Assembly: GCF_009905375.1 (NCBI RefSeq)
Contig: NC_133649.1
Location: 224,027,275-224,091,274 of the forward strand
Direction of reading: 5' to 3'
DNA: 64,000 nt
Origin: Apium graveolens
Lineage: Eukaryota; Streptophyta; Magnoliopsida; Apiales; Apiaceae
A program made the translations under genes and the position numbers. Shown piece by piece: positions 24,022 through 34,843 of this stretch (position 1 is the stretch's first letter; each line of letters begins with the position of its first letter). The notes under the pieces are model-generated. The model was given only the letters and a program-made list of their open reading frames with translations, was not told the origin of the DNA and did no database searches.

Positions 24022-25329
24022 ACGGAGGAATCTGGTAACAACAAAGATTGAGGTTTCTCGCCGGAACTAAGATCTGTGACGGTGGTTCTTTGCCGGAAAC
24101 TTAAGCGGTGTGTGGTTGATTGTGGTTGTTTTAGGCTGAGATTGATCAGAGTAAGTGGTGGCTCTCTTTTCAGCTCTCAACTTCTTACCCTCTCAATGTG
24201 CCTACGTACCCTTTATATAGGGATCAAGCCTGACGTAGTTCTCGTAGAACAGGAAGTCTAATGAATTTAGACTTCTTACTCCTAAACCCAGTAGAAGCCC
24301 ATCTGATATCCATCTTCCGCTAGCTTTAGGAATGTCCAACTATGAGGCCCAACCGCAAAGGCCCAAGGCTCGTCCGTAATCGTAGGACTTCACGGATAGT
24401 GCATCTCCCTGCGCAAGGATAACACTCTGCTACATCTATCTCCCTTAATTTACGAACGCAGGTATAGCCACGGTTCACCCCAAATGCCAGACGCGTCCCT
24501 GTCCCCCGAATGAGGATAACCCACCAGAAAGCAGGACAGGTGATCCCAAGCTCTTGGGTGCAAAGTGCAGGATGACTCCAAAGTTCTCCAACGAGGACAC
24601 CCGTTGAATACAAGAACAGAGCTCCCAAAGCACACACCAAAGTAAACCCCACATCCCCAACGAGGACACCCGTTGAATACAGGAGGAGGCCTTCAATCAT
24701 CAGGCATACCCCTAGAGGCCTTCAAGCTTTTCACGGACATCCCCCTCCTTGACCATCTCAAGGAGGGAATTCTTCAGAGAGTACCTGCAACAAATACATT
24801 AGTAAAAATAATCCTCCATTGCTCCTCTCCATGCAAGCTTTGTCCTGAATTCAACATCAAAAGTATATAGATCAAACACAGGACGCGTCCTAACCAATTG
24901 GGCGCGTCCTAACCTCCACAAATCCAACCCTGCTTTAATCGTTTCTTATAACATGTAAAGTCACAGGACACGTCCTAGAATATAGGGCGCGTCCTTAACC
25001 TTATTAGACTTGCACCGTCTCCTCTAAACCATCATGCACAACATTTCACTTTCAACGACACATCCTTGCTAAGGTAGGCGCGTCCTAGAGCGTCCATCAC
25101 CATAAGATTTCATCTGCCAAACACTTTCATAAACATTGACGCGTCCATAACGCCTGGGCGCGTCCTTCCTTGACCATGCACTCTCCCCGCCTCGTAACAT
25201 ATCCCTTCTCAAGTAGGCACGTCCTGTAGGCTTGGACGCGTCCTAACTCCCACAACGCAATGCCGAGTGTGACTGTAACTAGCCCGTGTTTGACCCGAGT
25301 CAATTTAATGCCAAATTTTGGATATAACA
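24017..25329 (-). repeat. Solo LTR (minus strand) with GGACGCGTCC motifs
   Basis: 1313 bp flanked by TATAT (24012-24016 and 25330-25334). The minus strand starts TGTTATATCCAAAATTTGGC and ends TCCTCCGTCAACA. No internal region or PBS follows, so it is a solo LTR. The ends recall Ty3-gypsy elements of the Retand/Tat type (family call moderate). The minus-strand core promoter CCCTATATAAAGGG lies at about 24210-24224. The upstream half (24480-25250) carries about ten copies of GGACGCGTCC or near variants, often in pairs. Confidence 0.8.
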
Positions 25330-25334
25330 TATAT

Positions 25335-25499
25335 ATACGGGGAAAAAAGTAGAGTCGCTCGCGTAGAACGTGGATTGATCAATTGAGGTTTGATATTAAA
25401 ATTTTAAATATCACGACAGATAACATGGCATTAGATAGGATTACTTTTCGACGACCCATTAAATTAGATGAGGTTATGTCAACTAGTGTATCTCATATT
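25335..25499. other. Short spacer between solo LTR and TRIM
   Basis: 165 bp without recognised features. It and 26183 onward were contiguous before the TRIM insertion. Confidence 0.5.
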
Positions 25500-26177
25500 T
25501 GTAACACCCAAGTCCCGCATCGAGGATATTTGGGATTTTGTTCAGTTTATAAGACAAAATATTACTACTACTTGCATCAACAAAACATGATCTTTTTGGG
25601 GCCTCTGGTGGGCTAGTCGTTATCCAAGTTGGCTGCATTTTAAACAGTAGGTTTCGGCTCATTTCTGACTCGGAATCGAGACTTTACCCAGTTTTCGAAA
25701 AATACTCGGAATTTGACCTGGGTTGTCACATATGGTATCGATGCCGACTCTCGAAAGCTTGATGCGTCAAATTGCCGGAGGTGGGGACACGAAGGCTGGT
25801 ATTATCCCACAATGGCAAGAGGTCTGAAAGCGGGGATACGAAATCAGCCGGTATTATCCCACAATAGGTAGAGAGGTACGATATGGGTCCTATGGGATGT
25901 CTGTTCGGGCCTGACGAGGACGTCAGGAGTTTAAGTGGGGGAGTTTGTAACACCCCAACCTCACGTGGAAGAGATTTGAGACTTCTGTTTAGTTTATAAA
26001 ACAAAGTACCACTGCTACTTACACCAACAAATCATGATATTTTGGGGGCCTGTGGTGGGCTAGTAGTTACTCAAGTTGTTTGCATTTGGGACAGTAGGTT
26101 TCGGCTTATTTGCGACTCGGAATCGGGATTTAACTCGGTTTTCGAAAAAAAATCGGGATTTGACCCGAGTTGTCACA
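25500..26177 (+). mobile_element. TRIM (miniature LTR retrotransposon)
   Basis: Two direct LTRs, 25500-25730 and 25946-26177 (231 and 232 bp), both start TGTAACACCC and end TTGTCACA. The 215-bp internal part begins with a PBS-like TGGTATCGATGC at 25733 (tRNA-Met type). It ends with the polypurine tract TTAAGTGGGGGAGTT before the second LTR. A perfect 5-bp target duplication ATATT flanks the unit (25495-25499 and 26178-26182). It has no coding capacity and would depend on proteins from another element. The LTRs differ at many positions, so the insertion is old. Confidence 0.92.
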
Positions 26178-26182
26178 ATATT

Positions 26183-28119
26183 ACAAAGCTATTATATTTG
26201 TGCACTCATCGTTTAAATACAACTATGGGCTTGATAAGTATTTAAAATTAGAGATACATAGGTAAGTCCCACGTGAATATGAATATGAGTTCATGTTTGT
26301 CTTATCCAATTTACTTATTGTTATTGTTGCATTCCTATTTATCGTAAATTCACACATATTTATATTTATAACATAATATTGTATTGTGCACTAAATTGAA
26401 GGTTTTCACGTAGGAAAGCCTTTATACTCTTCGAAGTAGTCGTATGATCTCGTATATTCCTTCTCAGACAGTGTTTGAAAGGAGGATAAACTGAATATGT
26501 TTGATTTGATTAAATTTAGGGGTTGTTATCCACTTTTCAATCCATGGTAATTTCCTCTTTTCATTGTATTATTTTGTAAAATAATATTTTTTTAGTGAAA
26601 TATCCGTTCAAGAATCCTAGATCAGAAAATGTAGATTTTATCAATTTTATACGTAGCCGTTAAGTTTTGATTATTTTCCTAAATGGTATCACGTTTTATT
26701 TCATAAATAAAATATTACTCCCGCCGTCACATTTATATTGATAACATTTTCTACTTCTTTTGTCACAAATATATTTGTCATATTTTGTTATTGAAATAAA
26801 TTAAATGTTAAACTAGCGTAAAAGCCTGTGTGAGACATGGACATGTCTATATATATATATATATATATATTAAAATATTATCTCGAATGAACTTGTACCT
26901 ATAAAAAAATAATTTTTTAATACGTAAAATGATTATTTTAACTTTATTTTATATTCGCATAGCATTTACATAATAAAAATAATATATTTTTTCTAATTTG
27001 ATTACACCTCGTAAATTTAAATAAATGAAAATATGATGACATAAAGTTTATCACTAAATTATCTTATTTCTTTTTCTTTTCATATATACTGTTCAAGTTT
27101 GATTTAATAATTTAACTGGCGAGAGTTTACTTTTTGCAGTAGGGTTCGATTATCGCTCAGCGCGTGAATTTTGAGATTAGATATTTATTGTAAGATATAT
27201 AAGACTAATTACTAAACAAATTAAAATTATGTTATTATAACAAAAATATTTGAAGTTTGTTTGAAGGGATATGCATCGGGTCATTTCGGGGTCGGGAAAT
27301 GTTATCATCGCCTCTAACCCGGAACGGGGATTCTTTTGCTTTCCGATCCCCGCTCGAACGGGAATTTCCACGGGATTCGGGATATAATTAAAAATAATAA
27401 TCTTGTAATTTTAATAATTTTTTATGATTAAAAATAATCTAATAATTTTTATTATATAAAAACACTAATAATATCTCAATTTTTTAACATCAAATCATGT
27501 TAAAATTGAATTCTAATACAAAGAAATGATACATTAAAAATTAAAAAGATATATTATACTGCATTGTAAAAAAATTGGTCAAGAAAGTATAGATTATTTT
27601 AAAAATATATAATACAAAATTGAAACTCAAAGTATGAACAAAGTATGAACAGAGGTGTGCGGTTCGATTCCTATTGAAAACAAAAATAGTACTTAATTTT
27701 AACAATAATTTTGTAAGAATGACATTTTTATAATTTTCAATACAAAATGGTAAAATCGTAAGTTGACGGCCATTAAAATGACTCTTTTTACCCTTGTGTT
27801 ACCATTTAATATATAGTAATAATAGAGCAATAGAAGCCAACATTTTATTCACTCAAATATTAAAGTTATAAAAAAAGATTTGATAAAAAGAAAGAATATC
27901 GCTTATTAAATAAGAATTTCAAAGTAAACTAAAAAATATGTAGCACATGTGGTAGGGACATGAAGTCTGTAAGCAAGAGATATGGGGTTCGATTTCTATT
28001 GATACAAAAATAGTTTTTAATTTTAACAATAATTTTGTAAGAATGTCATTTTTATAATTTTTCAATATAAAAGGGTAAAATCGTAATTTCGCTCCTTTTA
28101 CCCTTATGTTGCCATTTAA
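26183..28119. other. AT-rich intergenic stretch with repeat debris
   Basis: No gene. Seen are a Stowaway-like CTCCCGCCGTCAC start near 26716, an AT run at 26851-26872, a CCCGGAACGGGG-type GC island at 27280-27375 and a partial duplication. In that duplication, 27655-27830 and 27984-28120 both run from GGTTCGATT through AACAATAATTTTGTAAGAATG to CTTTTACCCTT. The CTAGCGTAAAAGCC at 26815 may be the end of a reverse-oriented Helitron-like copy. Confidence 0.5.
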
Positions 28120-28623
28120 TCTATACTATACTATAATAATCGGAATGAGGTATAATTTGTAATTTGGTTAACCACTCATTTTGGTTATCACTTTCCAGCT
28201 TGACTGTCGGATCTTCTTCATCAAATTATCAGAACCGTTAGATCCAAAAACTAAAAAAATGCATTATACAAGTTGTCATGTTCGAATCTCGTTAACAACA
28301 AACATTTATATTGTTCTTTATAAAGATACATATAAGTTCTCAGGTTCGAATCTCGTTAACAAAAAACATTTATATTAATATTTATAAAGGTAAATATAAG
28401 TTTCCGGGTTTGAATTTCATAACAACAAACATTTACATAGATCTCATCAATCAAATACTATTTATATTATTTGAACTTAACTTAAAATTTTATACACAAT
28501 CAAATTATAATTATTTAATTATTATTTAGTATTTAATTATTTATATAGAATTTTAATAAAATTACATAAAATAGAAATTAAAATATATAAATATTTAACA
28601 AAGACCCGTGCATCGTAAGCTAG
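28120..28623 (+). mobile_element. Helitron-like non-autonomous element 2
   Basis: About 504 bp, TCTATACTATACTATAATAA at the start and ACCCGTGCATCGTAAGCTAG at the end, followed by T. It shares its start, the CCGTTAGATCCAAA box and an internal minisatellite (units of about 62 bp beginning GGTTCGAATCTCGTTAACAA) with the element at 23098. It has no coding capacity. Confidence 0.6.
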
Positions 28624-28633
28624 TATATATTAA

Positions 28634-28719
28634 TTAATAGAGTAATAGGTAGAAGATAGAAGTAAGAGATAGATAATTAATAGAGTAATAGGTAGAAGAT
28701 AGAAGTAAGAGATAGATAG
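28634..28719 (+). repeat. Tandem duplication, 2 x 43 bp
   Basis: The unit starting TTAATAGAGTAATAGGTAG occurs twice in direct tandem, essentially identical, suggesting a recent duplication. It is followed by a short GATA run. Confidence 0.9.
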
Positions 28720-29100
28720 ATAGATATGTTACGTTTTTATGAATATGTTAACAGTTTAAAATTAAATTTGATAGTAACTTTTAAATGATTGCTAAATATG
28801 ATTTTCTTTAGCTGTTGGCCGATATTAGTGAGACCAAGCGTCTTGCAAAATATTTTATTAAATATATAAAAGAAATTGACAAAGGAGTTATTTATTCAAG
28901 CATATATTTTACTAAATATATAAATTATAAACTGAAGTTTAATATTCCATTACCAACTCAAATTCGATGAATTTGTATCATATTACATTTTAAAATATAA
29001 TCTTAATAGCATCAAGAAATGGAATATTCCTTAAAAAACAAGTTAATCCAAAGTAAAGAATCTGTTAATAAAGTGTTTTTAGCCCATACCAAACAGACAT
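28720..29100. other. Upstream region of the GDPD gene
   Basis: AT-rich, no ORF. Presumably the promoter of the + strand phosphodiesterase gene. Confidence 0.4.
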
Positions 29101-29107
29101 TTGTGTG

Positions 29108-29116
29108 TATATAAAA
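29108..29116 (+). promoter_or_regulatory. TATA box of the GDPD gene
   Basis: TATATAAAA sits 49 bp before the start codon, in the right place for a core promoter with a short leader. Confidence 0.65.
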
Positions 29117-29164
29117 CACATGTACATTCAGTTGTAGGAACTCACAAGAAGAGTCAACAACACT

Positions 29165-32100
29165 ATGGTTTCATTCAGTAAGCAATTCTAACTCAACCCC
29201 AGATTCTTGTTTTGTTTATATTGTCTTCTTTTAGTTCATCATATCTTCACTTGTTAATGAAACACACACACATAGATGTTAGATGCTTGTTGTTAGTACA
29301 TTTTATTATTTGCTTGCTTTGTTTGGATTGGATTTGAATTTGAATTTAAATTAAAATTGTTTCTTGCTGAATTTTTCTTGATTGCCTACTGATTCTTGAT
29401 CGTTGATCATAGACATAGTAGTGTGCAAATAATTTAGGAATCAATCTTTTCCATTTTTTCGCATTCTAGTACTTTTTAGATGATTGTTTTAGCTATTGTT
29501 AGCTTCGTTAAGATGCAGGATAATAAGTTTGTGTTATTCTAAAATGCGATGTCGTTTGTACTGTTTTTCGGCGTGTGAAGTTGAAGTTTTGGAGGAGTCA
29601 GACTTGGGAAAGTATTGTTGTTTTCAGAAGTTTATGTTTTTAATGTAACTTCTGAAGCGTAGAACTTGCAAATGTAATACTTGGACTAAAATTATGTGGC
29701 GGCTAATTGAAAAAGGTAATGAGTAGTAGGAGAAAAAATACCATTCATGATTGAAGCGTACAATGGGTGGTAACAAGCCTTTATCTTGTAGAGGCTAGTT
29801 ATCGAGGACCAGATATAGTGTTATCCTTGATGCAAAACACTAAAAGACTAATAGAGAATGGTTCTCAGTATATGATATTAGACAAGTGACTGATTCTTTA
29901 AGGTATATATTTAGTACTTTTTAAAATTGGTAAACAATGTGATTTTGAAAATGGAGCAAGACTAAAACTTCCAAATGCATATGCAGAAAATGCATTTTTT
30001 AGCTTTTTACAATGAGGTATCCTCTAAGAGTGATGGTTTAAAACTCCAATGATCTATGGCCTGATAAATTACAGTGGAGGAATTTATTAAGTCATAGTTT
30101 TATGCATCCATTGTCTGTATATAGCTACTTGTTTAGTCGAGCTGGATATGCCAGGTAACCGGGTTTGTTTGGTTTAAATTACAGTTTGTATAGCTAGCAT
30201 CTTTCATGCATTTTTTCTGTTAATTCACATTTCACAGCAATTTGATGTATTGTTAAACTTTTTGATGCAGGTATTGCCCCTTTAATCTTTCTGCTACTCC
30301 TTCTTGGATGTTCTGCACGACCTCTTTATCCACTCCCTAGCAGAAGAAATGATAAAACTAAACAGCCCCTCCAAACTTTCCGTCCCTATAATGTAGCACA
30401 CCGTGGCTCAAACGGGGAAATTCCTGAAGAAACTGCTGCTGCATACAAGGTACATTAGTATGCATTTATATTTTTGCAAATTCATCTATAATCCTGTCAA
30501 GCTAGCCTTTAAAATATAGAGTTTTTTAAAAGCATCTAATTCATTTCAAGATGTATTAAATTTTAAGCCAACTAGCAGAAGTGTTTAGTTTTAGTGTTTG
30601 GGTCAAGCATTTTATTCATTTGCTCAACTTTTATGTGGACTTCTAAAAAGAGGATCCGAATAAGACAGATAACAGCTAGCTATACTACAGGCTTCCTAAT
30701 TGAGACTTTTCTGTCTTGCCACACTAAATAGAGCCAAAAAGAGAAAATGAAGTACTTGTACTAGCTAAGGCTCTATTTGCAGTTTAAATGTGTTTTTAAC
30801 ACTTTCAGAGAGCAATTGAAGAGGGTACAGACTTCATAGAAACAGATGTCCTAGCCTCCAAAGATGGTGCACTTATATGCTTCCATGATGTAATCCTTGA
30901 TGATACGACTGATGTAGCTGAACACAAGAAGTTTGCAACACGAAAAAGGACGTATGATGTGCAAGGGGTCAACACCACTGGCTATTTTACTGTTGATTTC
31001 ACTCTTGACGAACTGAAATCATTAAGGGTGAAGCAGAGATTCTCGTTTCGGGATCAACAATATAATGGTCAGTTTCTCGGTCATAAAGTATGAATCATTT
31101 TCTTTGTGTATATCTTTTCAGTGAGCACATATTTTGCAATTTGTTTATGTGCAAGATGCACTCTGCCACGAATCATTGTTTTAAGAAATATGGATTGGAA
31201 AAGTAATATGCTGTAGCACCATGCATATCCTGTACCAAGTATACAAGTTAATAGATTGTAAAGAAAAGGGGATAGTAACTTTTACCAACTCTGATCCTTT
31301 CGGTGTCCTGTTTATAATAAAAATTGGTGAAACCGGGCTGCGGTTCACATGCACAAGTGAAAGTAGGTTGTTACGTAAGACATGTTAGATTATGTAAATT
31401 GGTGACCTAAAATCTTTTCCTTGCGAGAGACTACTTAACAAGAGGAAGATTGTAGAAATGAAAGAAGATACAATTGAAAATATTCAGTCTATTATTCGTA
31501 TCATGATTTTGGACATTTCATCACTGTTAGCATATTACAGAGTTAGAAGTAAAGCACGGAATATATCTAACACCCACATGAATAATATGTTCTCTTTCTT
31601 AACTTTTCTGCCATCTTAGAGGGATTGTTATTTGAAGAATGAATGCCCTTAATCAATTTTATTTCCCTAAGGAGTGCGTAGGAGCAAATGTGCTTCATAA
31701 TTGGGGGTATATTCAATGAGGCTAACCGCCAGTCAATAAGGCATGTCCCTCTATAACATTTTCTTACAATAACTAAATGCTACATCAAGTATAGCATATA
31801 AAACTTGCTCTATATTTATAAAATACAAATAAGTTCTTAATTTTAAAAAGAGTGCTTTGAATAGTTCAAATACAGAAAATTGGGTTAAATAGCAAAGCAC
31901 ATTATAGTCAATGTTGCAAATAGTAAAGTTTTGTGCCTTCTAATTTTAGTCTCCTCTAATTGGGATAAGTGTGTCACTTAGTCATAAGTTATATCCTTTT
32001 AGTGATTGAAAAAAAAAATTATTGCTTTCAGTAGCATTCTCATTCTCTCTATTCTATGCAGGAAAATTTTCTATAATTACTTTTGAAGAGTTTGTCTCAA

Positions 32101-33953
32101 TTGCACTGGATGCACCTAGAGTCGTTGGGATATATCCAGAAATTAAGAATCCGGTCTTGATCAACCAGCATGTGGGTAACATAAGTCTTTGTCTGTGCAA
32201 TAGGAGTATTAAATATAAATAGATGCTGAATTAAAAGAATTGACTATCTGGGTTATATCCTAGATACTATATTTGTTTTTTCTATTCTGAACTATGTTAC
32301 ATATAACAGGTAAAATGGCCTGGTGGTAAGAAATTCGAAGACAAGTTTGTTGAGACACTTGTGAAGTATGGATACAAAGGTTCATATCTGTCAAAGCACT
32401 GGTTGAAACAACCTGCATTTATCCAGTCCTTCGCTCCCACATCACTTATTTATATATCAAACCAGACCGATTTGCCTAAAATCTTCTTGATTGATGATGT
32501 AAATGTTCCATGTCAAGACACAAATCAGGTTTGTAATTTTTCTTTGTGCATAAGAAAATAGAGGAATTAAAAAAAAAAATTGGTCTCAAGTAGTCAGGAA
32601 TTAGCATCCATATTGTTGTACTTGATGGCATTTTCCCCTTACAAAAATTAATTAAATTTTTTTGCTAATATAACTCTATGTAAATTATTTGTAAGTATCA
32701 ACAAGTACAACATAAAGCTTCAGAATGTCAAAGTCAATATCACAAAATTTTCTCTGAAGCTCGTATCAGATTTTTAAAATGTTATTTTCTGTCCCCCTAT
32801 CAATTTTTTGAACATGTACTGTCCAATGGTAGATTTATACATATTTTCGGTTATTCAGATTTAGTAGCTGAGCCGCTGAGGTTTACAAATTGCTGGCATG
32901 CAGAAAATAATACACATTGCATTAAGAGTTTTACTGTTTTCTCACTCGTGCTACTTTGCATGCGGTCATTGCTTTGTTAAAATTATGAAATATCTTTTCC
33001 ATGGCATATAATGATTTCAAAGTAAAAGAAAATGTCTTTTTGCAGACATTTGCTGAAATTACTTCTGATAGTTACCTTGACTTCATAAAAGAATACATAG
33101 TGGGGATTGGACCTTGGAAGGATACGCTGGTAACTGTCTCAAATAATTATGTGCAGACACCTAACGACCTTGTTGCTAGAGCACATGCTCATGACTTGCA
33201 GGTTTGTTGCTCGAACCTTTTTATTCTGATCTGTTTTACACTTATACTAAAGTGGCAAGAAGAGCATTCTCTTTGATTTAATAATGTTGCAACCTGAATA
33301 CCTGAGATTCAATATTGTAGGCTAGGTGTTCTGATTATTCTTTTATAACAAGATATATTAGGCAAATAGAAAGAGTCAAAGAATACTTTTATGATTTAAG
33401 TTACAGTGATCGAGGTATTGTTTTTCACGGCATAAAAGTGTGGCGACAATGATGTTTCCTCATTTTATGATCATGGTTTTACAACTGAAGGAAACTAGAG
33501 AAATGTTTTTTCCGAATCCCATAACTTATAACTTAATAATTATTATTGTACCATCTGAATACAAGGACACATTATCTGCAGACTACGCCAAGTATGGTAC
33601 TTGCACTTTCAAATCAGTTTGCAGACTTGTAGAGATAAATCTTGATGCTTCATCATTTGTTGCAATTTTAAATCATACACAGGTTTTAAGTTCTTTTCTT
33701 GTCATGGTAATTGTTTCAGGTCCACCCATACACTTTTCGGAATGAAAATATGTTCTTGCATTACAACTACAGTCAAGATCCATATCTCGAATACGATTAC
33801 TGGATAAACAAAGTAGGAGTTGATGGTCTCTTTACCGACTTCACCGGTAGCCTCCACAGATACCAAGAATGGACCTCTCCTGCCATTTCTGATGAGGATG
33901 CATCGACCTTATTGCAGAAGATTGCATCGATGATCTCAAAGTATAGGAATTAG
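29165..33953 (+). CDS. Secreted glycerophosphodiester phosphodiesterase
   Basis: Seven exons: 29165-29177, 30271-30449, 30809-31067, 32062-32171, 32310-32528, 33046-33201, 33720-33953. Phases agree and give 389 aa. The enzyme hydrolyses glycerophosphodiesters to glycerol-3-phosphate and an alcohol. The first exon codes only four residues plus one base, and exon 2 completes a signal peptide (hydrophobic core IAPLIFLLLLLG). GDPD signature: His48-Arg-Gly, PEET at 56-59, metal ligands Glu75 and Asp77 in IETDV, and His90-Asp in CFHD. GIYPEIK and VDGLFTDFTG lie further on. Length matches plant GDPD5/6-type enzymes, which work in phosphate recycling. The secretory route is inferred. It converges with RPA70, with stops 890 bp apart. 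Confidence 0.93.
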
Positions 33954-34843
33954 GAAGACATTAGATGTTCAATAAACAATTATACTCTAAATTACTGGTG
34001 CAACATTATGCAAAACTATGTCCATTCAATTTTTTGCGGTTATCAATTAGTTTTTCTACTCGTTTGTCATCATTTTCAATTGTAATTAAATATTGGTCCT
34101 ACACTGTTTTCAGGAAAGGATAATTCCCCAAATTGATATCTGATTGAAATCTGCTGTGGTGGTTTTCACCTGGATTCTGGTTTTTAGGATGCTATAATGT
34201 CCATTGTTGATAAAATTGTATTGATTGTTGTTTTTGCTTACTAGTTTCATATTCCCAAGTTTGCAAGATGTAGAAATTTTGTTAAATTTCCACAAATAAA
34301 ATAAAATTGATATATTTACAACTTATAACTCACAAGTAGTTCAACCAAAATACGTTTAGATGCATCATCAAAACTCTATATCTAAAGTCCTCTCTAATCT
34401 TCTTCAGCTTGTGCCATAAAATTAGCAGTAAAGGCTAAATGTCATTTGGTCTATGTTCCTGTTTTCACTTGAACTTGCGTGACTGAGGTTCTGGGAAATT
34501 TAAACTAGAAAAGTTGATTTAGAGATTACAAGTAGGATCAAAAATAAGATATATGCTGTTAACAGCACTAGGAATAGTTTGTAAAACCATTAGTGTGTTA
34601 CAAAACAAGGGAAGCCTTGCTGATGAAGTGAATAAAAAGACAACTAAAGAATTAATATCTAGACTGAATTAAGATGATATTAAAATGTAAGAAAATGGAT
34701 TAATTATAAAGATAAGCTTAAATATATCAAAAGGTACCAATCATTCTGATCCATACAAAAACTTAAAAACCTGTTTGAGAAACATAATTCCTAACTTCGT
34801 TAAATAACATCAAGCTTCTAACAATACTTCCATAACCACTTTA
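33954..34843. other. Spacer between convergent GDPD and RPA70 genes
   Basis: Holds the two 3'UTRs. AT-rich with no ORF or repeat of note. Confidence 0.5.

Noticed and set aside
24326..24700. 124-codon minus-strand ORF in the solo LTR
   Set aside because: It lies wholly inside the LTR and contains internally repeated LTR words in three overlapping frames, so it is not a gene.
33440..33745. 101-codon ORF between GDPD exons
   Set aside because: It spans intron 6 of the GDPD gene and runs into exon 7 in the wrong frame.
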